Shown: in pieces, positions 25,767-35,574 of the stretch
How positions within the stretch are numbered: the stretch's first letter is position 1
Layout of the letters: every line of letters begins with the position of its first letter
Position numbers and translations under genes: made by a program
Notes under the pieces: generated by a model
What the model saw: only the letters and a program-made list of their open reading frames with translations
Told to the model about the DNA's origin: nothing
Databases searched by the model: none
Assembly (NCBI GenBank): GCA_900100595.1
Contig: FMUA01000002.1
Location: 1 to 64,000 of the forward strand
Length of the DNA stretch: 64,000 nt
Reading direction: 5' to 3'
Source of the DNA: Ruminococcaceae bacterium P7
GTDB taxonomy: Bacteria > Bacillota > Clostridia > Oscillospirales > Acutalibacteraceae

Positions 25767-27215
25767 TCAACTGTGTAAATCACAATAAAACCGCTTTATA
25801 TCTGATTTTCTTTTAAGTATTTCGTCAAATCTGCCGATATACTCATACGGATATTTGAAGTTGAAAACACGGCTGAGAAAATCACTGTCCGGATTCCTCA
25901 GCTTGGTAACGCCGCCCGAGCCGCAGGCAAGGATGGTGTGCGTCTCGTCCATGACATAGACGTTGTACAGGCTCTCGTACCCTTTTTTCGACCAGCCGAC
26001 ATTTTCGAGATTGCCGACCATGCGCGTCTGGCGGTACAGGTAGTATGGAATATAATCGCGCGCGGTCAGGGTTTCCTGCGCGTACCGCACCATTTCGCGG
26101 GCTGTCGCCGCCTCCTCCCGGTTGAGCGTCTTGCCGTCCTGCGTCAGCGTGGCGGCGCGCTTCATGCAAAGCGTATGCACCGTCACGCACTCCGCGTCGA
26201 GTGCAAGCATCGCGTCCAGCGACCTGCGGAAGCCCTCGGCGGTATCCTTCGGCAATCCCGCAATCAGGTCGGTATTGATATTATTGAAACCGCATTTCCG
26301 CGCTAACTCGAACGCGTCAAAAAACTGCTGCGCGGTGTGCTTTCTTCCGATCGCCTGAAGCACCTCGTCGCTGACAGACTGGGGATTGATGCTGATTCTG
26401 CCGACTCTATTTTCTTTTAAAGCAAAAAGTTTTTCCGCTGTAATGGTATCGGGTCTGCCTGCCTCCACGGTGAACTCGCGGCAGGCCGACAGGTCAAAGC
26501 TACTGTTGACGGCTCCGAGAACCTGATCAAGCTGCTCCGGGCTGAGGGTGGTCGGGGTTCCGCCGCCGAAATAGACGGTCTCGAGCCGTAAGCCGAGGTC
26601 GGCTGCGATCTGCCCCGTCGCCCTGATCTCCTCGCAGAGCAGGTCGGTATATGGCTGCATGAGCTTTTTCGCGCGCTCGACAGACGCCATCACGAAGGAG
26701 CAATAGCTGCACCGCGAGGGGCAGAACGGGATTCCCACATACAGGCTGAATGATTCGGGACGCGAAAGCTCAATGATCCTGCGTTCGTTTTCCTCGGTCA
26801 TATCCGCAAGACGGAGCTTCTCGGGGCTGACGTAATAATCCTCCAGAAAGCGTCTGTCGGAAGCCTCTGTGCCGATTTCCGCACGCAGCTTCCTGAGCAG
26901 CTTGATCGGACGCACACCCGTGAGCAGTCCCCACGGCTGGTCGATACCGCTGAAATCGTGCAGAAGCTGATAGAGCAGCTTGACGGTGCTCAGCTCGTTT
27001 TCTCCGTTATCCGCACAGACAGGAGCGGTTTTCTCCGCCTCAAAGTCCCCTATCGCCACGCTGACGGTGATTTCATCGTCAAGCGACGCGAGGATAAAGG
27101 GCTTTTCCACGCTCTGAAACTCACGGTAAACATTGATTTTCTCATTCGGGAAGAACAGCCGCGTGAGGTTTTCCAGCTCAAACCAGAAGGTATTGTTTCG
27201 GATGTAGAGATTCAT
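25767..27215 (-). CDS. hemZ: Radical SAM coproporphyrinogen III oxidase-like HemZ
   Basis: 482 residues. An N-terminal ~150-residue extension typical of HemZ precedes the radical SAM core with PFCPSRCSYCSF (CxxxCxxC, about 167-178), GGGTPTTL and INPQSVSDEVLQAIGRKH. HemZ proteins are annotated as oxygen-independent coproporphyrinogen dehydrogenases, though many HemN-like proteins have other roles. It starts one base after the MBL-fold gene with GAGGAG upstream and closes the long housekeeping run. Exact reaction uncertain. Confidence 0.87.
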   Translation of the reverse strand: MNLYIRNNTFWFELENLTRLFFPNEKINVYREFQSVEKPFILASLDDEITVSVAIGDFEAEKTAPVCADNGENELSTVKLLYQLLHDFSGIDQPWGLLTGVRPIKLLRKLRAEIGTEASDRRFLEDYYVSPEKLRLADMTEENERRIIELSRPESFSLYVGIPFCPSRCSYCSFVMASVERAKKLMQPYTDLLCEEIRATGQIAADLGLRLETVYFGGGTPTTLSPEQLDQVLGAVNSSFDLSACREFTVEAGRPDTITAEKLFALKENRVGRISINPQSVSDEVLQAIGRKHTAQQFFDAFELARKCGFNNINTDLIAGLPKDTAEGFRRSLDAMLALDAECVTVHTLCMKRAATLTQDGKTLNREEAATAREMVRYAQETLTARDYIPYYLYRQTRMVGNLENVGWSKKGYESLYNVYVMDETHTILACGSGGVTKLRNPDSDFLSRVFNFKYPYEYIGRFDEILKRKSDIKRFYCDLHS

Positions 27216-27216
27216 G

Positions 27217-27846
27217 CTAGAGTCTCCTCATCAGAGGATTGAAGCGACGCTCGTGCGAAAGCGTCGTCATCGGACCGTGTCCGGGAATGACCTGATAGTC
27301 GCCGTCCAGCTCCTTGAGCCGTTTGAGCGACTGAATCATCTGCGCGTCATTTCCAGAGGGCAGGTCGGTTCTGCCGTAGGATTCGCAGAACAGCGTGTCG
27401 CCGCTGATCATGATATCGTCGAATAGATACACGCCGCAGCCGCTGGTGTGACCGGGGGTGTAAAGATAGGTAATCTCCGTTTCGCCGAGCTTGAAGCGCT
27501 CGCCATCCTCGAGAAGAATGTCCGCATGGAAGGGCTGAAACTCGCGCAGCATATGACGCTCGGTGCCGTTGAGGTCGGCGTCGCTGAGAAACGGGTCGCA
27601 ATATTTGCCTGTGACGACCTTCGCGCCGAACTGCTCCGCGAGCTGCCGCGCGTAGAGGATATGGTCATAGTGACCGTGGGTGAGAATAACATACTCCAGC
27701 TTGCCGCCGTCCTTTTCGATCTGTGAGATGAGCCTGTCGCTCTTCGCACCCGGATCGGTGACGGCGCACTTTCCTGTCGCCTCATCGACAAGGTAGCAGC
27801 AGTTGGTGGCAAGCATGGTAACGGGGTAAATTTTTATCTGAATCAT
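27217..27846 (-). CDS. MBL-fold metallohydrolase (glyoxalase II-like, YqgX family)
   Basis: 209-residue metallo-beta-lactamase-fold hydrolase. Metal ligands are in ILTHGHYDHILYA (HxHxDH), plus later YTPGHTSGCGVYLF and VIPGHGPMT. This small glyoxalase-II-like protein commonly follows dtd and precedes hemZ in Clostridia. Hydroxyacylglutathione or other thioester hydrolysis is possible; the substrate is unproven. It overlaps dtd by 4 bases. Confidence 0.9.
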   Translation of the reverse strand: MIQIKIYPVTMLATNCCYLVDEATGKCAVTDPGAKSDRLISQIEKDGGKLEYVILTHGHYDHILYARQLAEQFGAKVVTGKYCDPFLSDADLNGTERHMLREFQPFHADILLEDGERFKLGETEITYLYTPGHTSGCGVYLFDDIMISGDTLFCESYGRTDLPSGNDAQMIQSLKRLKELDGDYQVIPGHGPMTTLSHERRFNPLMRRL

Positions 27847-28298
27847 CTTTTTAAGTCCTTTGAATTGATATCGATGGTAACGGGACCGTCGTTAAGCAGA
27901 CTGACCGCCATATCCGCGCCGAAAATACCCTTTGCGACCTTCCAAATCCCGTTTTTCTCCATCAGCTGACAGAAATACTCATACAGCGGCTCCGCTTTCT
28001 CGGGACGTGCCGCCGCGATAAAGCTGGGACGTCTGCCGTGAGAGCAGTCCGCGCAGAGCGTGAAGTTGGAAATGACGAGCACCTCGCCGCCGATATCGGC
28101 AAGCGAGAGGTTCATCTTGTCATTTTCATCGGTAAAAACGCGCAGTCCCGCGACTTTGTTCGCGAGCACCTCGGCTTCCTTTTCGTCGTCCTCCTGCTCT
28201 ACGCCGAGGAGAATCAGAAAGCCCTGTCCGATTTCTCCGACGATTTTTTCCTCCACCTCGACCCTGGCGTATTTGACTCTTTGTATAATCGCTTTCAT
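27843..28298 (-). CDS. dtd: D-aminoacyl-tRNA deacylase
   Basis: 151 residues. It hydrolyses D-aminoacyl-tRNAs to keep D-amino acids out of translation. Opening MKAIIQRVKYARVEV, central VISNFTLCAD and near-terminal NDGPVTIDI match Dtd; the usual SQFTL is SNFTL here, a conservative change beside the active site. It overlaps relA by one base and the MBL gene by 4 bases. Confidence 0.94.
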   Translation of the reverse strand: MKAIIQRVKYARVEVEEKIVGEIGQGFLILLGVEQEDDEKEAEVLANKVAGLRVFTDENDKMNLSLADIGGEVLVISNFTLCADCSHGRRPSFIAAARPEKAEPLYEYFCQLMEKNGIWKVAKGIFGADMAVSLLNDGPVTIDINSKDLKR

Positions 28299-30496
28299 TA
28301 TAACCTCTTTATCTCCTCAATGCCGTTGATATCCGAGAGCTTCGAGATAACGCCGCGCAGGTGGTTCCTTCCCATAACGTCGATCGTCACGGTGACAACC
28401 GCTCTGTTGTTCTTGACCTCTCTGGAATTGAGGGTGTGAATGTTGATATGCATGCCCGAGAGCTTGACCGTAACGTCCGCGAGCAAGCCCGGACGGTCAG
28501 CCGCCGTGATTTGCAGCGTACTGCGGAACGAATCGCCGACTCTGTCCTCCCAGTAGCAGGAAATCCAACGCTCGGGTTCCTCGCACGCCGACAAATCCTT
28601 CGGGACATTGGTGCAGGTGCGCTTGTGAATGGAAACGCCGTAGCCGCGGGTGATATAGCCGATGATCTCGTCGCCCGGGAGCGGGTTGCAGCAGTTCGAG
28701 AACTTGACGAGCACGTCGTCGTTGCCCTCGATCACAACGCCCGAGGTCGCCTTGGTGCGCTTCGCGGGAACGGGAGGAATCGTGATATTCTCAATATCCT
28801 TCGCGTAGGTCTTTTGGTACTCCTCCTTGAGACGCGGCATGATCTTCCAGAGCTGGATGCCGCCGTAGCCGACCGCCGCGTAGAAGTCCTCGATCGTGTT
28901 GTACTGCTTCTTGACGGACACACTGCGGAAGAACTCGGGATACTCCTCCTCGGTGAGGTTCATTCCCTGACGCTTGAACTCGCGCTCGATCATCGCTCTG
29001 CCCTCGACAATATTCTCGTCGCGCTTCTCATGCTTGAACCACTGGCGGATTTTGGACTTGGCAGAGGCTGTCTTGCATATATCTATCCACGCGCGGTTGG
29101 GGTGCTCCTCCTTCTGAGTGAGGATCTCGCAGATATCGCCCGTGCGCAGCTTATAGTCGATGGGTACGATTTTGTTGTTGATTTTCGCGCCGACCATGCG
29201 GTGACCGACCTGCGTGTGAATCAGGTACGCGAGGTCTATCGGTGTCGAACCGCGCGGAAGGCTCATGACGTCGCCCTTTGGCGTAAAGACATAGACGTCG
29301 TTTTCCTCAAAGTCGTTGCGGATATTGCGCGCTATGTCCGTCGCGTCCTCCGCCTCGAGCTGGTCGAGAATCATCTTCTTGACGCTCTCGATATTCTGGC
29401 GCAGCTTATCCTCCGCCGATTTGTCACTGGAAACCATGCCGAGCTTATATTTCCAGTGAGCTGCGATTCCGTATTCCGCCGTGTAGTGCATCTCCCATGT
29501 GCGGATCTGCACCTCAAACGGGATGGTGTTCTTATCGAGCACGGTGGTGTGAAGGCTCTGGTACATATTCGGCTTGGGCATCGAAATGTAGTCCTTGAAG
29601 CGGTTGGGAATCGGTTTGAAAATGTCGTGCACGACGCCGAGCACGTTATAGCAGTCCGACACATTATCGACGATCACGCGCACCGCGAACACGTCAAAAA
29701 TCTGGTCGATGGTCTGGTTGCGCATAAAGGTCTTGCGGTAGATGCTGTTGATGCTCTTGACTCTGCCGCTGATATAAACATTGGGGATCGTGTCCTTTGT
29801 CTTTTCAAGAATCTGCTTCTTGATCGAATCGATGAACTTCGCTCTGCCGTCCTCGTTCATCAGAAGGTTATTTTCAATTTCCTCGTAGCCGATGGGGTCG
29901 AGATACTGCAGCGAGCGATCCTCCAGCTCGTCCTTGATCGCTTTGATACCGAGACGGTGCGCGATCGGCGCGAACACCTGCATGTTCTCGAGCGACTTGT
30001 CACGCCGCTTCTGCTCGGGCATACAGTCCATCGTGCGCATGTTATGCAGTCTGTCGGCGAGCTTGATGATGATAACGCGGATATCGTCCGCCATCGCAAT
30101 CAGCATTTTTCGGATATTCTCCGCCTGCTGCTCCTCCCGCGAGGAATAGGGAATCTTTGAAATTTTCGTCACGCCGTCAATCAGCTTGGCGACGTCGCCG
30201 CCGAACCGCCGCTTGATTTCATCGAGCGTCACCTCGGTGTCCTCCACCACGTCATGCAGCAGCGCGCCGCAGATGGTGTCGGTGTCCATTCCCAGCTCCG
30301 CGACGATACAAGCTACCGAGGTGGGATGGAGAATATAGGGAATACCCGATACTCTGCGCTGGTCGCCGTGACACTTCTCGGCAAAGGCATAGGCGGAACG
30401 GATTTTCTCCATATTGTAGGGGTTGTTTGTCGTTGAGAGAATGTTCTCAAGCTCCGTAAAGTCCTGATAATGTGCTACGTTGGAAAATCTGCTCAC
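28298..30496 (-). CDS. relA: Bifunctional (p)ppGpp synthetase/hydrolase RelA/SpoT (Rel)
   Basis: 732 residues, the Rel form. N-terminal HD hydrolase (ILHPTSVACIVAEL, ALLHDVVEDT), synthetase domain (VRVIVDNVSDCYNVLGVVHD, YQSLHTTVL), TGS domain (VYVFTPKGDVMSLPRGSTPI), helical/zinc-finger region (KFSNCCNPLPGDEIIGYITR) and C-terminal ACT domain. Controls the stringent response. Start codon is GTG at 30494-30496 behind AAAGGAGG, overlapping the recJ stop as GTGA. The adenine phosphoribosyltransferase gene often found between recJ and relA is absent. Confidence 0.97.
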   Translation of the reverse strand: MSRFSNVAHYQDFTELENILSTTNNPYNMEKIRSAYAFAEKCHGDQRRVSGIPYILHPTSVACIVAELGMDTDTICGALLHDVVEDTEVTLDEIKRRFGGDVAKLIDGVTKISKIPYSSREEQQAENIRKMLIAMADDIRVIIIKLADRLHNMRTMDCMPEQKRRDKSLENMQVFAPIAHRLGIKAIKDELEDRSLQYLDPIGYEEIENNLLMNEDGRAKFIDSIKKQILEKTKDTIPNVYISGRVKSINSIYRKTFMRNQTIDQIFDVFAVRVIVDNVSDCYNVLGVVHDIFKPIPNRFKDYISMPKPNMYQSLHTTVLDKNTIPFEVQIRTWEMHYTAEYGIAAHWKYKLGMVSSDKSAEDKLRQNIESVKKMILDQLEAEDATDIARNIRNDFEENDVYVFTPKGDVMSLPRGSTPIDLAYLIHTQVGHRMVGAKINNKIVPIDYKLRTGDICEILTQKEEHPNRAWIDICKTASAKSKIRQWFKHEKRDENIVEGRAMIEREFKRQGMNLTEEEYPEFFRSVSVKKQYNTIEDFYAAVGYGGIQLWKIMPRLKEEYQKTYAKDIENITIPPVPAKRTKATSGVVIEGNDDVLVKFSNCCNPLPGDEIIGYITRGYGVSIHKRTCTNVPKDLSACEEPERWISCYWEDRVGDSFRSTLQITAADRPGLLADVTVKLSGMHINIHTLNSREVKNNRAVVTVTIDVMGRNHLRGVISKLSDINGIEEIKRL

Positions 30497-32538
30497 TTGA
30501 TTGCCTCCTTTAATGCTTTCATGACGGGCGCCGACTCAAGACTGACCTTGCCTTTCACCTGATTCAGCACGATACTCGCTCCCGTGATGCCTTCTTCCAT
30601 TTCAATCAATCCAAGCTGCCGCATCGCTTCGAGCATGACGCGGATTTTGCCGAGATTCAGTCTGCCGCCGAGCTTGTGAACCAAGCTGTCGATCGCTAGG
30701 CGGTATCCCCTGCATGCCTGCAGAAAACGGTAAAGCTGCGCAAAATCCTCTCGCGTGGGAGTGAGTCTTTCAATAATCCGCTTGGAAAGCGGCTTTCCGC
30801 CGATAAATTTCTCAAACGCGCGGTTGGCGTTGAGGAGCTTTTCACTGTCGTCCGCGCTTGCCTTGATGTCCTTGGCAACCACGGAAACGCTTTTTACGCC
30901 GTTGTACTCGTTGATTTCAAGCGTAGCGGCTATATCTATTATATCGCCCTTTATAAACGGAAATTCCTCGGGCGCGGTAAAAAACTGCATGACCTTGAGG
31001 CTGTTTCCGCCTTTGGAAACCTGCAGTCTCAAGTGCTTATTATTCCCCATCGGAATAATCGCTTCCAGCTGCATCTCAAAAAAACCGAAAACAGGCGTCG
31101 GATTGCCTGCGCCGAACGGCTGCAGCAATGAAATCTGGTACACAAGCTCCTCGCTGATGATGGCAGGATTGAGCCTGCAGTCGATGCGGAAGCAGTCGTA
31201 TGGCATTTTGGGTAAGGATGCCGCATGCTCGTTAATTCTTTTCCGGAATAAAGAAATGTTCTCTGCGGGAAGAGACAGACCGGCTGCCATTGGATGACCG
31301 CCGTAGTGCGTAAGGACATCAGCGCACGCCGCGACAGCGTCACAGAGTGCAAAGCCCTCCACGCTCCTGCCCGAGCCCTTTGCCTTGTCTCCCTCACGGG
31401 AAATGATGATGGTCGGCTTTCCGAACGTCTCCTTGACACGCGCGGCGACTATACCGACGACGCCCTGTTTCCAGCCTTCGCCGTCGATCACAATAACGCG
31501 GTCGCGCACCAGCGCGGGATTACGGCGAATCTCGGCATCGATTTCTTCGAGGATGCGGTTTTCGATCTCCTTGCGCTCGGTGTTGTCGCGGTTCATCACC
31601 TGTGCGATCTCCTCCGCCCTTTCAAAGTCCTCTGTGAGCAGCAGCTCTACGGACTGACCGGAGTGACCCAATCTGCCGACGGCATTTATCCTCGGAACCA
31701 ACGTAAAGGCGACCCTGCCCGCCGTGAGCGCTTTCTCTCCGATACCCGAAACCTCCAGCAAAGCGCTGATTCCCGCGCGGTCGGTATGCATGATGCTGTC
31801 CATACCGCGCTTGACAAAGACGCGGTTTTCTCCCTTTAGCTCCACCACGTCGCCAATCGTGCCGAGGGCAAGGATATCGGAATAATTGTCGAGCAGCATG
31901 TCGACGTCGCATTCCTCTCCCTCAAGCGCCATGATCAATTTGAAGGCGACGCCGACGCCTGAGAGAAGCTTGAAGCGGCTGGGACAGTCCTCACGGTGCA
32001 AATCAACAACAGCCACCGCTTCGGGAAGTGTGGAAAGCGGCGTATGGTGATCGGTAACCACCGTGTCAATGCCGAGAGATTTTGCGTGAGCGATCTCCTC
32101 CCTCGCGGCAATGCCGTTATCGACGGTGACGATCAATCTGACGCCCTGCGCGGCAAGCATATCTACGGCGGCGCTGTTCATGCCGTAGCCCTCGCCCTCG
32201 CGCGACGGTATGTAGTAGGTCACGTTCGCGCCGACGGTTTCCAGATAGGAATACAGAAGCGCGGTCGAGGTGACGCCGTCAGCGTCGTAGTCGCCGTAAA
32301 CGCAGATCGCTTCCCCGCTGTCAATCGCCTGACGCACGCGCGCCGCCGCCTTGTCCATATCCCTGATTTCCATCGGGTCGGCAATCACACTGTCATTATA
32401 GAGGAAATCCTCGATTTCCACATCCGAGGTGATACCGCGAATCTGCAGCAGCATCGCGATGATCGGCGGCAGGTTGTGTTTTTCTTGAATTTTTGAAGCC
32501 TCTGCCTTGTCAAGCGGAGCAACTGTCCATAGCTTCAA
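30493..32538 (-). CDS. recJ: Single-stranded-DNA-specific exonuclease RecJ
   Basis: 5'-3' ssDNA exonuclease for recombinational repair. DHH domain: CVYGDYDADGVTSTALL, VTDHHTP; DHHA1 domain: YGGHPMAAGLSL; followed by the OB-fold and a C-terminal RecJ-type extension. I start it at TTG 32536-32538 (681 residues), since AAAGGAAG lies 8 bases upstream; an earlier TTG lacks a ribosome site. A short hairpin ACACCCT/AGGGTGT (32557-32577) sits in the recN-recJ gap. Confidence 0.94.
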   Translation of the reverse strand: MKLWTVAPLDKAEASKIQEKHNLPPIIAMLLQIRGITSDVEIEDFLYNDSVIADPMEIRDMDKAAARVRQAIDSGEAICVYGDYDADGVTSTALLYSYLETVGANVTYYIPSREGEGYGMNSAAVDMLAAQGVRLIVTVDNGIAAREEIAHAKSLGIDTVVTDHHTPLSTLPEAVAVVDLHREDCPSRFKLLSGVGVAFKLIMALEGEECDVDMLLDNYSDILALGTIGDVVELKGENRVFVKRGMDSIMHTDRAGISALLEVSGIGEKALTAGRVAFTLVPRINAVGRLGHSGQSVELLLTEDFERAEEIAQVMNRDNTERKEIENRILEEIDAEIRRNPALVRDRVIVIDGEGWKQGVVGIVAARVKETFGKPTIIISREGDKAKGSGRSVEGFALCDAVAACADVLTHYGGHPMAAGLSLPAENISLFRKRINEHAASLPKMPYDCFRIDCRLNPAIISEELVYQISLLQPFGAGNPTPVFGFFEMQLEAIIPMGNNKHLRLQVSKGGNSLKVMQFFTAPEEFPFIKGDIIDIAATLEINEYNGVKSVSVVAKDIKASADDSEKLLNANRAFEKFIGGKPLSKRIIERLTPTREDFAQLYRFLQACRGYRLAIDSLVHKLGGRLNLGKIRVMLEAMRQLGLIEMEEGITGASIVLNQVKGKVSLESAPVMKALKEAIK

Positions 32539-32587
32539 ATCGTGCTCTTCCTTTCGACACCCTGTCAACGAGGGTGTTTGGCGTTAG

Positions 32588-34249
32588 TTAGTGATGATAG
32601 ATGCGGAGCATGTCCTCGGCGTGAGAAACAGCCGCTTCGGTGATGCTGACGCCGCCGATAATGCGCGCCAGCTCGGAGACTCTGCCGCTGTGGTCGAGCG
32701 GCACAACCTCGGTGAAGGTTCTTCCCTGCTCCACCTGCTTGCGGATCAGATAGTGGAAGTCCGCGAGAGCGGCGATCTGCGCCTGGTGAGTGACGCAGAG
32801 CACCTGACATTCCTTGGACACCTCGCTGAGCTTGAGTCCGACCTTTTCGGCGGCGGAACCCGAGATACCCGTGTCCACCTCGTCAAAAATCAGCGTGTCC
32901 GCCATGTCGGTACCCGCAAGGACGGTCTTGATAGCGAGCATCATACGCGACAGCTCACCGCCCGATGCGATTTTCGCGACGGAACGCGGCGTTTCGCCCG
33001 GATTGGCGGATATCAGCAGCTCCACCTTGTCGATGCCCTTCGGGCTGAGCGGAATGGTCTCGAACGCGGGCACCAGCTCCACATTCGGCATATTGAGGAA
33101 GCTCATCTCCGCCTTGACCTTCTCGGCAAACTCCTTTGCGGTCGCGCGGCGTTTCTCACTCAGCACCGCCGCCGCTGCTTCGGCTTCCTTTTTCGCGGTC
33201 TTGCAGGCGGCTGCCAGCTCACCGCGGTTCTTATCATAGTGAATCAGCTCGTCGAGCCTGGTCTGCATCTTTTCGGCAAGTGCGGGCAGCTCGTCGGCGA
33301 GACAATTGTATTTGCGGGTGAGGCGGTTGATCAGATCCAGCCTTTCCTCGATCTCCTCCAGACGCTGCGGATCGTGCTCGAGGTTATCGAGCGCGTCGCT
33401 GATGCTCTCGGCACAGTCGCGGAGATTATAGTACAAATCGGTGAGGTTATTGCTGATATCCTCGTATTCGGCGCTGTAGCCCGCCGCGCTCTGCATGGCG
33501 TTCGCCGCCATGTCAACCAGCTCGCAGCCGCTGTTATCCTCGCCGCTGAGCAACTGATTCGCGCGGTTGAGCAGCGAGGATATCTTCTCAAAATTGAGAA
33601 GCCCCGTGCGCTCGGTATCCAGCGCCTCTTCCTCACCGACCTGTATGTCGGCGTCAAACAGCTCCTTTGTCTGGAAGCTGAGCAGATCTATTTCATTCAG
33701 GCGGTCGCTTTCATCCGACTCCGCCTCATTTAATTTCTTTTGGAGAATGATATAATGCTTGTATTTCTCGCTGTAATCGTCAATCAGCGCGCCCGTGCCG
33801 CCGTAGCTGTCGATGTAGTCGATGTGCGTTTCGGGAGAAAAAAGCGCGTAGCTCTCGTGCTGTCCGTGAATATTGATCAGACTCGTTGACAAATCGCGCA
33901 GCATCGCGAGGGTGGCAGGTCTGCCGTTGATTTTACAGGTGCTCTTGCCCGAAGCGCTGAGCGTGCGCTGGAGCAGCAGCGTACCGTCCTCGTCCTCAAT
34001 CCCGAGGGCAAGGAGCTTTTGATGCACCGCGTCGTTGATTTCGTCAAAGAACGCGCTGACAAAGGCAGAGCCTGCGCCCGTGCGGATAATATCGCGCGAG
34101 GTACGCTGTCCGAGTATGGCGTTGATCGCGTCAATGATGATACTCTTGCCTGCGCCCGTCTCGCCTGTGAGGACGTTGAGCCCGCTGTTGAAGTCAATGG
34201 AGCACTTCTCAATGACGGCTATATTTTCTATATACAAGGTCTGTAGCAT
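32588..34249 (-). CDS. recN: DNA repair protein RecN
   Basis: SMC-like ATPase of 553 residues that tethers DNA ends in double-strand break repair. Walker A GETGAGKSIIIDAINA (about 29-44), long central coiled coils, ABC signature SGGELSRMM and Walker B TLIFDEVDTGISG. Follows argR by 12 bases, the usual argR-recN order. Confidence 0.97.
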   Translation of the reverse strand: MLQTLYIENIAVIEKCSIDFNSGLNVLTGETGAGKSIIIDAINAILGQRTSRDIIRTGAGSAFVSAFFDEINDAVHQKLLALGIEDEDGTLLLQRTLSASGKSTCKINGRPATLAMLRDLSTSLINIHGQHESYALFSPETHIDYIDSYGGTGALIDDYSEKYKHYIILQKKLNEAESDESDRLNEIDLLSFQTKELFDADIQVGEEEALDTERTGLLNFEKISSLLNRANQLLSGEDNSGCELVDMAANAMQSAAGYSAEYEDISNNLTDLYYNLRDCAESISDALDNLEHDPQRLEEIEERLDLINRLTRKYNCLADELPALAEKMQTRLDELIHYDKNRGELAAACKTAKKEAEAAAAVLSEKRRATAKEFAEKVKAEMSFLNMPNVELVPAFETIPLSPKGIDKVELLISANPGETPRSVAKIASGGELSRMMLAIKTVLAGTDMADTLIFDEVDTGISGSAAEKVGLKLSEVSKECQVLCVTHQAQIAALADFHYLIRKQVEQGRTFTEVVPLDHSGRVSELARIIGGVSITEAAVSHAEDMLRIYHH

Positions 34250-34261
34250 GTTCTCATCCCA

Positions 34262-34717
34262 TTATTTCACATTTTTCTGCTGCTTGAGAAAGTCGGCAAG
34301 CTCCTGCGCGCTGTCGTTGGCGCGGCAGGCGATGAAGATGGTGTCGTCACCCGCAAGCGTACCGACGATATTATTATTGCCGATGGTATCAAGCGCGGCA
34401 CATACGGCATTCGCCATGCCGCTGAGCGTTTTGATGACTACGATATTCTGTGCTCTGTCTATTGCGAGCACCGAGGAGGAAAAGAGCTGCGAAAAAGTGG
34501 AGCGGATATCCACAGAATTATTCTGCGCCGCCGTGTAGCGGTATTTTCCGTCGCTGCCGAGCGTTTTTACCAGTCGTAAATCCTTGATGTCGCGCGAAAC
34601 TGTCGCCTGCGTCACCCTGTAGCCCTCGGCGCTGAGGCAATCAAGCAGCTCGTCCTGGGTCTCAATGGCTTTGGCATTGATAATCTCAAGAATTTTTGCG
34701 TGTCTTCCGCTTTTCAT
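34262..34717 (-). CDS. argR: Arginine repressor ArgR
   Basis: 151 residues. N-terminal winged helix (GYRVTQATVSRDIKDLRLVK) and C-terminal arginine-binding/hexamerisation domain (GTLAGDDTIFIACR). Controls arginine biosynthesis and catabolism with arginine as corepressor. Its start overlaps the nadK stop by 4 bases. Confidence 0.96.
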   Translation of the reverse strand: MKSGRHAKILEIINAKAIETQDELLDCLSAEGYRVTQATVSRDIKDLRLVKTLGSDGKYRYTAAQNNSVDIRSTFSQLFSSSVLAIDRAQNIVVIKTLSGMANAVCAALDTIGNNNIVGTLAGDDTIFIACRANDSAQELADFLKQQKNVK

Positions 34718-35574
34718 TTGATTTCCCTCTCTTTGAGCTTTTCATTGAGTTTTTTATAGAAATTGCGCTTCTTCAGCGACAGCAGCCGAAGAGAACGCTC
34801 GGATTTCCGGATGATAACGCGGTCGTCCTCGCCGATATCGATATTGTCCTCACCATCGATAGTGAGCAGACAGGAACAGCCCGCGGGAATTTTGACGGTC
34901 ACCGAAAGCTCCGCGTCGCTCTCAAACACGACCGAGCGTGAAAACAGCGAGTGCGGACAGACGGGCGTCATCAGAATACACTGCATCTGCGGCGACAGGA
35001 TCGGACCTCCCGCCGAGAGCGAATAGGCGGTGGAGCCTGTGGGAGTGGAAAACAAAAGACCGTCCGCCCTGTATTTTGAAATCTCCTCTCCGTTGAGAGA
35101 GAGCGTTAAATCTACGATTTTGGAAAGCTGTCCGTGCGCGACGACCGCGTCGTTGACAGCAAGATAATGATGGCTTCCGCCGTTTTTCTGCACCTCTACA
35201 TCGAGCAGGATGCGGTTCTCGGAGAAATAATCTCCCGTCAGCAGCCGCGTCAGGCTGCCGATATCCTCTGTCTCCACATCAGCCGCAAAGCCGAGTCTGC
35301 CGACATTGACTCCGATCAGCGGTGTGTCGGTCTTTGCCGCGTGCTTTGCCGCGTGGATGATCGTGCCGTCGCCGCCGACGGTAATGGCGATGTCACAGTG
35401 TGAAAAGAGCTGCTGATGCGTGAAGTAGTAGGTGATGTAGCTGAAAAAGAGCTTCTCCCTGCAGTCGGCAGGCATCGCGACGGACGCGCCGTTGTCATGC
35501 AGCAAGGAGGCGATCTGCGCCGCGCAGCTGACTGCTTTTTCTTTGGAAAGATTAACGATAATGGCTGCTTTCAT
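34714..35574 (-). CDS. nadK: NAD kinase
   Basis: 286 residues; phosphorylates NAD+ to NADP+. The GGDGT motif (TVGGDGTIIHAAKHA), the conserved NDAVVAHG and the nucleotide-binding DGLLFSTPTGSTAYSLSAGG are present. Overlaps tlyA and argR by 4 bases each, so it is translationally coupled on both sides. Confidence 0.97.
   Translation of the reverse strand: MKAAIIVNLSKEKAVSCAAQIASLLHDNGASVAMPADCREKLFFSYITYYFTHQQLFSHCDIAITVGGDGTIIHAAKHAAKTDTPLIGVNVGRLGFAADVETEDIGSLTRLLTGDYFSENRILLDVEVQKNGGSHHYLAVNDAVVAHGQLSKIVDLTLSLNGEEISKYRADGLLFSTPTGSTAYSLSAGGPILSPQMQCILMTPVCPHSLFSRSVVFESDAELSVTVKIPAGCSCLLTIDGEDNIDIGEDDRVIIRKSERSLRLLSLKKRNFYKKLNEKLKEREIK

Noticed and set aside
28361..30160. 600-codon plus-strand open frame opposite relA
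   Set aside because: Shadow of relA; no domains, no start signal. The same applies to frames opposite acn (6555-7961), dxs (36965-38266), comEC and spoVB.
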